DNA of 49,889 nucleotides from contig JAHPYY010000011.1 in the NCBI GenBank assembly GCA_019058515.1, positions 1-49,889 on the forward strand. The letters are read 5' to 3'. Source of the stretch: Promethearchaeota archaeon. GTDB lineage: Archaea; Asgardarchaeota; Lokiarchaeia; Sigynarchaeales; SOKP01. This document shows positions 8,539 to 16,606 of the stretch, piece after piece. Each line of letters opens with the position of its first letter. Positions within the stretch are counted from its first letter, which is position 1. A program made the position numbers and the translations under genes. Under the pieces are notes generated by a model, which did not search any database, was not told the DNA's origin, and saw only the letters and a program-made list of their open reading frames with translations.

Positions 8539-9477
8539 ATGGGAAAACGACCTGCGTATAGTAATTTATGCAAAACAATCGCAGAAGGCAAATTTGTGAT
8601 TACTGGAGAACTTGAACCTAAAAAAATCTTAGATTTAGGCGAAATACTCCATGGTGCCGAAGAAATGAAGAAAACGGGTAAGATCGTCGCCGCAAATGTG
8701 ACTGATGGTCCTCAGGGCGACGCATACATGTCTTCACTAGTACCAAGCTACCTAGTCCAAGAGAAAGTAGGGTTAGAAGCCGTTTGGCAGGTTACTGTCA
8801 GAGATCGAAATCGAGTCGCACTTTTCGGAGATGTACTTGCGGGAGCAGTATTAGGATTAAAAAACATCCTAACCTTGACCGGTGACCACACAGCCTTAGG
8901 AGACCATAAAAAAGGGCGCGCTGTGTATGATATCGATAGTACTCAATTTTGTGAAATGCTTTCAATAATGATTGACGAAGGAACTGATTACGAAGGGAAC
9001 GAATTGGAAGGTAGCAAAATCGAAATGAACTTTGGATGCGTTGCCAATCCCAACAGCAATCCCCGTGAACCTGAAATCTTTAAAGTTGGTAGAAAAGTTG
9101 AACAGGGTGTAGACTTTATTCAAACCCAAACTGCGTTTGATATTGACGAGGGAAAAGACTTCTTAAAAGACCTCGAACAGTTCAACGTTCCGGTCCTTCT
9201 GGGCATTTTCCCACTTAAGAGTTATGGTATAGCATGGTACTTTGACAAATTTATCCCCGGTGTTAGCGTCCCTAAAGACCTTCTCAAGGCCTTAAAGAAA
9301 GCAGAAAAGGACAACAAGGGAAATAAACCTGGAAAATACGCCGCTATCGACAAAATTAACATCGAATTCTTCGAGCCGTTTATAAAGGAGATCAAAAAAA
9401 CTACTAAAGCTGCGGGAATACATTGCATGGCAGTGGAGTATGAACGGTTATTCGATCCATTGCTTAAGGACTTTTAG
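8539..9477 (+). CDS. metF: methylenetetrahydrofolate reductase, MetF-type (copy 1)
   Basis: MetF reduces methylene- to methyl-tetrahydrofolate (or an archaeal pterin) using flavin, in the methyl branch of the Wood-Ljungdahl pathway. The 312 residues fit a TIM-barrel MTHFR. Visible hallmarks are the early TGELEPKK strand, AANVTDGP, the flavin-site LTLTGDHTALGDH, FIQTQTAFD and the conserved PVLLGIFPLKSYG. Copy 2 (19205-20140) shares these. It is the last gene of the hdr operon, followed by a T-rich gap and the Lrp-family gene. Pterin specificity cannot be read from the sequence. Confidence 0.9.
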   Translation: MGKRPAYSNLCKTIAEGKFVITGELEPKKILDLGEILHGAEEMKKTGKIVAANVTDGPQGDAYMSSLVPSYLVQEKVGLEAVWQVTVRDRNRVALFGDVLAGAVLGLKNILTLTGDHTALGDHKKGRAVYDIDSTQFCEMLSIMIDEGTDYEGNELEGSKIEMNFGCVANPNSNPREPEIFKVGRKVEQGVDFIQTQTAFDIDEGKDFLKDLEQFNVPVLLGIFPLKSYGIAWYFDKFIPGVSVPKDLLKALKKAEKDNKGNKPGKYAAIDKINIEFFEPFIKEIKKTTKAAGIHCMAVEYERLFDPLLKDF

Positions 9478-9484
9478 GATTTGG

Positions 9485-9496
9485 TGATTATAATCA
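9485..9496. promoter_or_regulatory. 12-bp palindrome upstream of Lrp-family gene
   Basis: TGATTATAATCA is a perfect palindrome and continues rightward as AATCAATA, closely resembling the hdrA-leader repeat TGATTATATCAATAA. It lies 78 bases before the regulator start, a reasonable place for autoregulation. Confidence 0.4.
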
Positions 9497-9528
9497 ATAC
9501 AAATATATTTTTTATTAATTAAATTAAA

Positions 9529-9536
9529 TTTTTTTT
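9529..9536 (+). terminator. T-tract, possible hdr-metVF terminator
   Basis: A run of eight T, with a second six-T run at 9508-9513, follows metF. Archaeal RNA polymerase can terminate at such U-rich tracts without a hairpin. It could equally be ordinary AT-rich promoter DNA of the next gene. Confidence 0.3.
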
Positions 9537-9574
9537 AAAATTGAAAACTAAAAAGAAGAAAATTTGAGTAAAGG

Positions 9575-10036
9575 ATGAAAAATTTGGATGATAAAGATAA
9601 ACGTATATTAGAAATGCTGATTGAAGATTCACGTCGCCCTTATCGAGAAATTGCGGACGCGATTAAACTTTCAGAATCGACTGTACGCAAAAGAGTTATA
9701 AAATTACAGGAAGATGGGGTTATAGAAAAGTTTACTATTAAAATTTGTAGAGAAGACGAACGCTGTATTATCGCGTTCATTACTATTATCCCAAAAAACG
9801 AATCAGAAATTAAAGAATTGTTAAGAGAAACTCAAGTTCTTCCTCAATGCGAGGAAGTGTATTTCTTGGCGGGTCAATGTGGGGTGTTAGTCAAAGTTAA
9901 TGTCCCCGAAATTAACGAACTGGATGCTCTAGTGGAATCCTTCAGAGGTAGAAGCGATATCAGGAGCGTAGAACGCGTATGCGTCGTTCTTAAACCAATT
10001 AAGACGCTTTCCCAAAACGGTAGATTTCCATTTTGA
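9575..10036 (+). CDS. Lrp/AsnC-family transcriptional regulator
   Basis: This 153-residue protein has a textbook Lrp start: residues 1-60 contain the helix-turn-helix (KRILEMLIEDSRRPYREIAD, then SESTVRKRVIKLQEDGVI). A RAM/AsnC-type ligand-binding and oligomerisation domain follows from about 70 to 145. The C-terminal half has several Cys residues (CREDERC, QCEEV, QCGV, VCVV), more than usual, which might allow redox or metal sensing; that is speculation. It lies directly after hdr-metVF, and palindromes of similar sequence precede it, hdrA and metV copy 2, so it is a good candidate regulator of the C1 genes. Confidence 0.9.
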   Translation: MKNLDDKDKRILEMLIEDSRRPYREIADAIKLSESTVRKRVIKLQEDGVIEKFTIKICREDERCIIAFITIIPKNESEIKELLRETQVLPQCEEVYFLAGQCGVLVKVNVPEINELDALVESFRGRSDIRSVERVCVVLKPIKTLSQNGRFPF

Positions 10037-10106
10037 ATAATGGAACGATTTTTACTCCATTACTTACTTTATCATGTGTTTAAGTGGATCGATGAATTCT
10101 ACTCCC

Positions 10107-10376
10107 TTAATATTTGCAATGAATACAGTCACGGCTCTCTAAATACATCGAAACAGTTTTGTTTTTAGCAACTTCATCCAAATTCTCGGATGTGTTATTA
10201 TTTAAACTCTCTTGAGGAGGGTAAATAAATAATTTCCTGGGCATGTATAATTCTTTGTAGTAATTTGCTATTTTTCCTTTAGATTCCTTGAACTTATGAA
10301 TGAGGTGTATTATATAGAATAAAAAACTAAAGACAAAAAGGTAATAAATTATCGTTCCGATTAATCCAATTAACAT
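10107..10376 (-). CDS. small single-helix membrane protein, unknown
   Basis: An 89-residue open frame with one strong hydrophobic helix at residues 3-25, followed by a basic cytoplasmic-type stretch (KFKESKGK) and a polar tail ending in DCIHCKY. The CxxC at the C terminus could bind metal or form a disulfide. No family is recognised. Only a weak GATGAT precedes the ATG. It lies alone between the Lrp-family gene and the MBL hydrolase. It could be spurious, but the clean topology favours a real gene. Confidence 0.5.
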   Translation of the reverse strand: MLIGLIGTIIYYLFVFSFLFYIIHLIHKFKESKGKIANYYKELYMPRKLFIYPPQESLNNNTSENLDEVAKNKTVSMYLESRDCIHCKY

Positions 10377-10497
10377 GATATCATCTTTAGTTGTTGAATT
10401 CTGAGTTCTAATAAGTAAGATATTCTTTTAACAATTCTTCTATTAGGAAATACTGATTTAAGAGTTAAATAGCTGATAATAAAAAGTGTATAAAATT

Positions 10498-11538
10498 TTA
10501 ACTAAAAAACCGAATTTTACCGTTAATTTCTTCGCGATGTACTTTTTCTAAATCTTCCAAGTAATATATATGACTTAAAATTTCGCTTAAAGCCATAAAT
10601 TGGTTAATTGCGTCTAATTTGTTTCCAAAGTGTTTAAGGGAGATTTCGTAAGGGGTTAAAGGATTGCTTTTTATTAGTTCTGAAATTTCCCTGAGTCGAT
10701 TTTCATGGTGTTTTTTAATTTGGTGTATCCTCTCGATTGGATTGTAAATAATCTCCTGGTGAGCGGGAAAGATTATCTTTGGGTTAAGCTCTTCAATTGT
10801 ATCGAGAGAATTCAAATACAATTTCAAAATATTATGGAAATCGTGATGTGGATACTTTTCAAGGATTATGGGGAGGATTAAGTACATACCAATGTGAGGA
10901 GTTATTCTGGATAAAATATGATCCCCAGCAAACAGGTACCGATTGGATTCGTCAAATAGGCAGATGTGCCCAAGCGCGTGTCCTGGAGTCCAAATAACTC
11001 TGAAAGAATTGGGGCCAATGTTAACAATCTCTCCGTCCTTTACCAAGCGGTTAGGATTTGGGTATACCATAAATTTCGGCCAATTAGCGAAAAAGTCGTG
11101 AATTTGTTTACCCTGATCTGCATCGACTCCAAACTCGACGATTTTCTCAGCAAATAATTCTGCGGTTTTATCTATTTCTGCGAAATTGTTTTTATCGGTT
11201 TGATACTTCAATAATTCGTTGGCAATTTCATGCATAACCACGGTTAACTCTGGATTTTTTCGTTTTAATTTCTTCGCTAATCCAGTATGATCTAAATGAC
11301 TATGCGATATGAAGCAATAGCTAATGTCTGATGGTTCCACCCCAATTTGATTCAACGCTGCAAAAAACTTTTTGTCCCAATTGCCCATGTTTAAACCCGA
11401 GTCAAACAGAACGTGTTGGTTACCTGCTTTAAACAAATATAAAGACACAAACTTTACTTGAAAAGGGACATCTATTTTTATTTGGTATATGTTTTCAATC
11501 TTATTTACTTCTGATTTAAATCCACTCAAAAAAATCAA
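10498..11538 (-). CDS. MBL-fold metallo-hydrolase
   Basis: A 346-residue metallo-beta-lactamase-fold protein, probably a thioesterase, lactonase or phosphodiesterase-like hydrolase with a di-metal centre. The metal-binding signature SHSHLDHTG gives His79, His81, Asp83 and His84. Further ligands are the His in TPGHALGH and the Asp/His in FAGDH. The C-terminal ~100 residues are helical (HQIKKHHENRLREI and after) and resemble the extension of glyoxalase-II/LACTB2-like enzymes. No neighbour suggests a substrate. Fold and metal binding are secure; the reaction is not known. Confidence 0.88.
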   Translation of the reverse strand: MIFLSGFKSEVNKIENIYQIKIDVPFQVKFVSLYLFKAGNQHVLFDSGLNMGNWDKKFFAALNQIGVEPSDISYCFISHSHLDHTGLAKKLKRKNPELTVVMHEIANELLKYQTDKNNFAEIDKTAELFAEKIVEFGVDADQGKQIHDFFANWPKFMVYPNPNRLVKDGEIVNIGPNSFRVIWTPGHALGHICLFDESNRYLFAGDHILSRITPHIGMYLILPIILEKYPHHDFHNILKLYLNSLDTIEELNPKIIFPAHQEIIYNPIERIHQIKKHHENRLREISELIKSNPLTPYEISLKHFGNKLDAINQFMALSEILSHIYYLEDLEKVHREEINGKIRFFS

Positions 11539-11679
11539 TGTACCATTTTATTAATTACGAAAAGAAATGGTTCAATTTTTTTTATTTTTAGGTTTTCAGT
11601 ATTTAAAACAAGATTTTGCTTCTAAAATTCAAAATGTAAAATATACATAAATTAAAAATAAAAGAAAAAAACGATTTAC

Positions 11680-12432
11680 TTAGGTTTTACCAAATTTCTT
11701 GAAAGTAATTACTCCTACTATTGAAATAATTACGCTGAAGATAGAAAGAATGGCTAATTTGGCGAGAATTTCGACGCTCGTTATGGAAGTTCCACCGAAA
11801 ATCGATGTAATTGCATTAGTTGCGTAATAACTTGGAAGGAAAAATCCTATCATTTCAGTAGTCTCGTTTAATGGGATGAAAGTTCCAAAAAACATCTGAG
11901 GTAAGATGAATATAAAAGATATTCCGGTTGCAGCTCCAGCTGATTTTGCTAACGAAGCTGTAATAAGTCCAAACCCAACGGAGCACAAGGAAAGTAAAAC
12001 CATGAATATAAAGGCCATGAATACGCCTTCTATACCTCCGAGTGGTTGGTATCCTATAGATATTGACAATGTAAATACTATGCATACCTGTATTACCGAA
12101 GTTATCATGTTGGAAACTATATGGCTTCCTATAAATTCCGTGGAGCGAGTCGGCGTCAAATTTATTCTCTTTAACATTCCCTGCTCCCTATCGTCTGTAA
12201 ATGATTGTGCTACCGTCATAATTATGAATATACAAGCATATGCAAATAATCCAGGAGCCATCATGTCAAACATATTCACAGCATCAGTTTCCCCGCCACC
12301 AATTGCTCCAAATGCTACGCCGAATGTTAATGTGAGAGCCGCAGGGAATAGAAGCATTAAGAACAAATTTGCTGGTTCTCTAATCAACTTTTTCAAGTTG
12401 ACTTTTGTTAAGGCCCATAATTGTTGTATCAT
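11680..12432 (-). CDS. ABC-2 type transporter permease
   Basis: A 250-residue membrane subunit with about six hydrophobic helices (residues 20-45, 53-75, 100-125, 135-160, 170-190, 220-245). The short conserved loop DDREQGMLKRINLTP is typical of ABC-2/NodJ/DrrB permeases, which export lipids, drugs or polysaccharides. It starts four bases after the ATPase stop, so the two are clearly coupled. It is the last gene of the PadR operon. The substrate is unknown; a PadR-controlled ABC-2 pair often deals with toxic or membrane-active compounds. Confidence 0.9.
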   Translation of the reverse strand: MIQQLWALTKVNLKKLIREPANLFLMLLFPAALTLTFGVAFGAIGGGETDAVNMFDMMAPGLFAYACIFIIMTVAQSFTDDREQGMLKRINLTPTRSTEFIGSHIVSNMITSVIQVCIVFTLSISIGYQPLGGIEGVFMAFIFMVLLSLCSVGFGLITASLAKSAGAATGISFIFILPQMFFGTFIPLNETTEMIGFFLPSYYATNAITSIFGGTSITSVEILAKLAILSIFSVIISIVGVITFKKFGKT

Positions 12433-12436
12433 TAGT

Positions 12437-13243
12437 TTAAATCCCCTCCAAAATTCTTCTTCCTGTAATTTTCATAAACACTTCTTCCAAGTTCTTAGCG
12501 TCGTGTTTTTTGAGTAGATCCTTAGGTGTTCCTAATTCGATTAATTCGCCGTAATCTATAATTCCAACTCTATCGCTTAGCGCTTCTGCTTCTTCTATAT
12601 AGTGAGTCGTAAGGATAATCGTTTTATCTTGCTGCCTTAGAGACTTAATGAAATTCCAAGTAGCTCTTCGAACCCTTGGGTCCATACCGACAGTTGGTTC
12701 GTCCAAGAACGCGATTTTTGGATTATTAATCAATGCTATGATTAAGTTTAATCGTCGAAGTTCACCTCCACTATATCCCTTAGTTTTCCTTTTACTAACT
12801 TCTGTAAAATCCATTAATTCCAAAAAGTTATCAACGCGTTCTTTTAATTCCTTTTTTGACATGCCGTATAACTTTCCAAAAAGCTCGATGTTTTCCCTTC
12901 CTTTAAGGAATTTGTATGTTGAAGGTTCTTGTGGACAAACACCGATCAGTTCCTTCACCTTCCTTAAGTTCTTTTTTATATCGTATCCCATCACAATTGC
13001 AGTTCCCTTAGTGGGTGGGATTAACCCATTTAGCATGTTTATGGTTGTGGTTTTTCCAGCTCCATTGGGTCCTAAAAGGCTAAAAAGTTCGCCTTTTCTG
13101 ATCTCAAGGTTCAATTTGTTGACAGCGGTTAGACCATTAAATTTCTTCACTAAATCCTTGATCTGAATGGCCGTATCGTTATCCAACTCACTTAGTTCCT
13201 CTTCCTTCTTCGTATTTAAAGTTTGATGTACACTTTTCGACAT
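12437..13243 (-). CDS. ABC transporter ATP-binding protein (ABC-2 partner)
   Basis: This is the ATPase of the ABC-2 exporter. It has Walker A GPNGAGKTT, Q-loop CPQEPSTY, a signature loop YSGGELRRL, Walker B IAFLDEP and switch His in TTHYIEEAE, all intact. I start it at the ATG ending at 13243 (MSKSVHQ), because AAGGAGG lies nine bases upstream; a longer in-frame start at 13291 would put this ribosome site inside the gene. Residues 1-25 are a polar extension before the ABC domain. It lies 17 bases after the HAAS-like gene and abuts the permease. Confidence 0.93.
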   Translation of the reverse strand: MSKSVHQTLNTKKEEELSELDNDTAIQIKDLVKKFNGLTAVNKLNLEIRKGELFSLLGPNGAGKTTTINMLNGLIPPTKGTAIVMGYDIKKNLRKVKELIGVCPQEPSTYKFLKGRENIELFGKLYGMSKKELKERVDNFLELMDFTEVSKRKTKGYSGGELRRLNLIIALINNPKIAFLDEPTVGMDPRVRRATWNFIKSLRQQDKTIILTTHYIEEAEALSDRVGIIDYGELIELGTPKDLLKKHDAKNLEEVFMKITGRRILEGI

Positions 13244-13252
13244 TTTTTTATA

Positions 13253-13259
13253 CCTCCTT
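13253..13259 (-). promoter_or_regulatory. ribosome binding site deciding the ABC ATPase start
   Basis: On the minus strand this reads AAGGAGG, nine bases before the ATG at 13243, supporting the shorter ATPase start. Confidence 0.7.
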
Positions 13260-13260
13260 T

Positions 13261-13932
13261 CTATTCTAATTCCTCTCCACAATTTAAGCAATATTTTGAT
13301 TTATATGGTAGAATTTCACCGCAATTTGGACAGGTCTTATCGAGCAGTTCACCAGGAATCACTATTGACATCACTGAAAATATAGTGACTATTAAACTGT
13401 AAATCATCAATACTAACCATGAGACTCTGAACGATTGGCCAATTTCCGGTAAACCAATGGTAATTTCTAATATCCATAGCTCCAAAAGTAAAACTGGTAA
13501 GAAGATCCATGCGTATATTAAATTAAGTCTCTTGTCCGTTATTCGATTTTTTAACAAATATTGCCACAGTTCATACCCACCTTCTCCTGTAAAAACTATT
13601 AAGAAATAAGGTATAGATGCAGAGTACCCAAAAAGAGGATATAGAGCTAAAATATCCCCAACTATCAAACCTATTCCTACTATAGTGAGGACCACCCATC
13701 CAACCACCTTATCCTTAAATGATATCAGTATCTTTGGAACTCCTAGATCTTTTATTACGCTCTTTACAATCTCAAGTTCAGTCTTATCAGCTCCCTGATC
13801 TTTGATGGCATCTAAAAAATGTGCCTTAATGGTAGCTAATCGATCCTCAAGCTCTTCTCTTGATAAATTGTCCAAAGATTTTCTTACACTCTTCAAGTAT
13901 TTTTTCATTTCTAATTCTGCTTCTTTGTTCAT
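13261..13932 (-). CDS. HAAS (DUF1700)-like membrane protein with C-terminal zinc ribbon
   Basis: A 223-residue membrane protein. The N terminus (about 8-60, KKYLKSVRKSLDNLSREELE onwards) resembles the HAAS helical domain, which is commonly encoded next to PadR regulators and interacts with them. Four hydrophobic segments follow (about 75-100, 103-118, 140-160, 168-192). The tail is a zinc ribbon with CPNCG and CLNCG (about 202-219). Domain order soluble-helical, membrane, zinc ribbon is unusual. It lies five bases after padR with GAGGTG as ribosome site, and before the ABC exporter. A sensing or modulatory role for the PadR-ABC module is inferred. Confidence 0.75.
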   Translation of the reverse strand: MNKEAELEMKKYLKSVRKSLDNLSREELEDRLATIKAHFLDAIKDQGADKTELEIVKSVIKDLGVPKILISFKDKVVGWVVLTIVGIGLIVGDILALYPLFGYSASIPYFLIVFTGEGGYELWQYLLKNRITDKRLNLIYAWIFLPVLLLELWILEITIGLPEIGQSFRVSWLVLMIYSLIVTIFSVMSIVIPGELLDKTCPNCGEILPYKSKYCLNCGEELE

Positions 13933-13937
13933 TTCCT

Positions 13938-14300
13938 TTACACCTCTTTTTTAATAAAGTGATTAACTTTTTCGTTGTAATCGTTCCACTCGTCTCTCAA
14001 CTCGTTCAGGACTTTTGAACCTATTTCTGTAATTTTAAACATTTTTTTCGGCTGATTGTCCAATGTACTCCAAGTAGATTCGATTAACTTCTTTTTTTCG
14101 AGCCTCCTTAAAATAGGATAAATCGTATTTCCATCCGTGTCAATTCCACCTTCCTTTAAATTGTTAATCAAGTGGTAGCCATAGGTTTTTTCGCTGTTAT
14201 TTTCAATGAACGACAATATTGCAAGTTCTAAAGTTCCTTTCCGTAGTTGTTTCACCCAATTTTGCATCAGGTCTTCGAGTGTTTCTTGTTTCCTTGACAT
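13938..14300 (-). CDS. PadR-family transcriptional regulator
   Basis: A 120-residue winged-helix protein of the PadR family: KGTLELAILSFIEN opens the domain, TYGYHLINNLKEGG covers the recognition region, and TIYPILRRLEKKKLIEST is the PadR hallmark near the wing. It is the first gene of a four-gene operon (PadR, HAAS-like, ABC ATPase, ABC permease), the usual layout of PadR-controlled exporters. Two strong palindromes lie 34-71 bases upstream, so autoregulation is likely. The small size with a short C-terminal helix suggests PadR subfamily 2. Confidence 0.9.
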   Translation of the reverse strand: MSRKQETLEDLMQNWVKQLRKGTLELAILSFIENNSEKTYGYHLINNLKEGGIDTDGNTIYPILRRLEKKKLIESTWSTLDNQPKKMFKITEIGSKVLNELRDEWNDYNEKVNHFIKKEV

Positions 14301-14333
14301 TTCATCACTTTTTTATGAAATTTTATTTAAAAA

Positions 14334-14352
14334 TAGTGTGTATCACACACTA
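14334..14352. promoter_or_regulatory. 8-3-8 palindrome, candidate PadR operator 1
   Basis: TAGTGTGT-ATC-ACACACTA is a perfect inverted repeat 33 bases before the padR ATG, next to the TATA-like TTTAAATA (minus strand, about 14320-14330). Proximal of two tandem sites. Confidence 0.6.
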
Positions 14353-14356
14353 ATTA

Positions 14357-14373
14357 TGGTGTATATTACACAC
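14357..14373. promoter_or_regulatory. second palindrome, candidate PadR operator 2
   Basis: GGTGTA-TAT-TACAC contains a perfect 5-3-5 repeat (14359-14371) and is followed by ACTATT. Together with operator 1 it forms a larger dyad: AATAGTGTGTA (14332-14342) pairs exactly with TACACACTATT (14367-14377). Confidence 0.5.
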
Positions 14374-14575
14374 TATTTAAATCTTATGCAATCCAATTTT
14401 AACTGATTATTTTTTTATTGTAATATCCAAAAAGAAGAAGAATTAGTAGATTTTCACTGACTACGCTAAATTATTGAAAAGTTGTACCTTAATCTGGTCA
14501 AGATCAAAAAAAAAGAATAAAAATAAATCGAATGAATAAGGTTATGTTTGAACGTAATAATAATAGACTACACAC

Positions 14576-15508
14576 TTAAAATGGGAATTTTTTTAGAACT
14601 TCAATAGTTTCTGAATCTAATTTCGAGAGAGCGTATATCGCGACTGGCACGATACACCCACAATTTTCACACAAACGGGGAGAATTCCCCATCACGCAAA
14701 ACTTTCTTTGTCCATTGGGGTAATAGCTTTTAACAAAACCTGATTTGAACACACAAGAGGGAACAAATTCTTTAGTATTATATAATTCTAACATTTTTCT
14801 CGAAATTAGTATGAAGTCACCGTAATCGCGCATTACTTTCCTAACATTTCGTATAGCAGCTGATAAGGTTTCACCCCGTAGTAATAGAGGATCTCCTGTA
14901 TAGCCCGTGTACCAAAGGAAAAATAGACCTGACACTCCGCTATCGTAAGCAATTTTAACTACTTCTCCAATTTCTTTGTAGTTTAGACTGGTAACCGTGG
15001 TTGAGATCAGGACTCTTTTGTCATCTCGTATGTTTTCAATGACTTTACGGAAAATCTTAGCTCCTCTTATGTGATTGTGCATTTTTTCTCCACCATCCAA
15101 ACTAACCCAATAAATGGGTTGCTTATTTGTTTTAAATATGGGTAATTTTATAATCCCGTTGGAAGCAATTTGAACGGAAGGAAAGATTTTTACGGCTTCG
15201 TGAAGCAAGTTTATTCGAAGAGTAGGCTCGCCCCCCGTGAGCGCGGCGCTGGTTATACCCATATCTCTGTGATATTCGAACACTTTTTTCCATTGTTCGT
15301 CAGAAAGTTCAGTTCTATTACTATATCCAGAAAGTTCCTTCGATGAAGAATTAAAATAACAATGCTTGCAACTCAGGTTGCAATTCCACGTCAAATCGTA
15401 ATTCACTGCCATTGGGATTTTTTTGGCTCTTCTTTTAAGTAGAGATAATCCTAAATAAATCCCCATGTATACATTTTCTGGAGTGAAAAGCTTGGGCTCA
15501 ACTAACAT
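14576..15508 (-). CDS. radical SAM protein with Cys-rich C-terminal region
   Basis: A 310-residue radical S-adenosylmethionine enzyme. The SAM-cluster motif CxxxCxxC is Cys43, Cys47 and Cys50 in CNLSCKHC. The SAM-binding ALTGGEPTL segment follows at about 90. The C-terminal part has further cysteines (PSCVFKSG, KFCVMGNSP, LCENCGCIVP) that could hold an auxiliary FeS cluster, as in SPASM/twitch-type enzymes. The first ~30 residues are an extra segment. No peptide substrate gene or partner is obvious nearby, so the reaction is unknown. The start has no strong ribosome site. Confidence 0.88.
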   Translation of the reverse strand: MLVEPKLFTPENVYMGIYLGLSLLKRRAKKIPMAVNYDLTWNCNLSCKHCYFNSSSKELSGYSNRTELSDEQWKKVFEYHRDMGITSAALTGGEPTLRINLLHEAVKIFPSVQIASNGIIKLPIFKTNKQPIYWVSLDGGEKMHNHIRGAKIFRKVIENIRDDKRVLISTTVTSLNYKEIGEVVKIAYDSGVSGLFFLWYTGYTGDPLLLRGETLSAAIRNVRKVMRDYGDFILISRKMLELYNTKEFVPSCVFKSGFVKSYYPNGQRKFCVMGNSPRLCENCGCIVPVAIYALSKLDSETIEVLKKFPF

Positions 15509-15728
15509 GATTTCGAACTTGAATTTTTTGAAATTCTAGTTAAGTAATAGGTCTTACATATAACTATTCAAAACTTCTGGGAGCCAATTTTTGTTGTTAC
15601 AATCGATTTATAAAAGAATCAGTCTCCATTGTATAAATCGCAATAACCTTCCTTAATTTCTATGATTTGGGTATTATTGGTACGATTTCACAATTACTTC
15701 GAAAAAAAATAAGTAAAGAAAAAAAAAA

Positions 15729-16073
15729 TTAACCTTGTAAAACAGATCTAATATTTGCCGCTAAATTCTTAGCATCCTCGTCAGATGAATTGAGAATTTT
15801 AAACAACTCGTCTGGAGCGACTAATAACGCCGCATCAATAAGTTTTTCTAACCCTATTTTGGTGTTTAATCTCTCGTTCTTTTGTAAATGAAAAATTACC
15901 CGCCCTAATTCGTTTTTGAGTTTACCTTGCCCTTCGTTCAATAACACTCGTAATATAAATGGACAAACTTCGTTAATGGTGTCTTTCGATACGTTATGCG
16001 CAAATTGATAAATTTCTTTGCGCTGCTCCAATGATAATTGATACGATTTTTCTAATTCTTTTTGTATTTCCAT
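15729..16073 (-). CDS. small helical protein, unknown
   Basis: A 114-residue protein, mostly predicted amphipathic helices, rich in Glu/Lys/Leu, with one Cys (CPFILRVL) and no membrane segment. It ends AANIRSVLQG. AAGTGAG lies before the ATG as a possible ribosome site. I recognise no family. It is divergent from the membrane protein at 16607 across a long gap. Confidence 0.6.
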   Translation of the reverse strand: MEIQKELEKSYQLSLEQRKEIYQFAHNVSKDTINEVCPFILRVLLNEGQGKLKNELGRVIFHLQKNERLNTKIGLEKLIDAALLVAPDELFKILNSSDEDAKNLAANIRSVLQG

Positions 16074-16606
16074 TTTTTTCTCACTTTTATTAAGTTTTCT
16101 TATATCTAATGTAAAAATATTTAACTATTTAAATCTATTGGGGCGTTTTCCGAAAAGATAGATATACATAATGCGCATATTTTCTAGTTTTAGGATTTTT
16201 TTAAGCACGAAAATCCGGAAATCGGAAAATTAGTATAGATTCCTTCACTAACGATTTTTTTCACACTTTGTCTCAAAAAAACGCAAAAAAAAATGAGAAA
16301 AAAGTTATAATTGCGACTTTTTTCCTATATTATTTAAAAAAAACCATACGAAAAAAAGCACGAAAATCGAATATTTTTAGATTAAATCAATACACATTTT
16401 TACATTTTTTACTTTTTCGATTATGATTGTCGTATTTTTTATCGTTTTCGATCAATTATTCCTGTTATAGGTACTAAAAGCGCAATAAACGCAATTTTCC
16501 TTCCATATGGTTAATATGTATCTATATTGATTAAAGTTAAATAGGTCTGCATCCTCTATTTTTTAGATAATCTACGTATAAAATTCAATCGTAAAAGTGG
16601 AAAATT
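16074..16606. other. 533-base very AT-rich divergent gap
   Basis: There is no convincing gene or RNA. A 13-base direct repeat AAGCACGAAAATC occurs at 16203-16215 and 16356-16368. Several CGAAAA/TTTTCG blocks and A/T homopolymers are scattered through it. It must hold promoters for both flanking divergent genes. Beyond that I see nothing identifiable. Confidence 0.5.

Noticed and set aside
11906..12517. 203-residue frame on the plus strand opposite the ABC permease
   Set aside because: It lies antisense to a clear ABC-2 permease with strong membrane helices and has no family features.
13244..13291. Longer start for the ABC ATPase at 13291
   Set aside because: It would overlap the end of the preceding gene and swallow a perfect AAGGAGG that fits the ATG at 13243.
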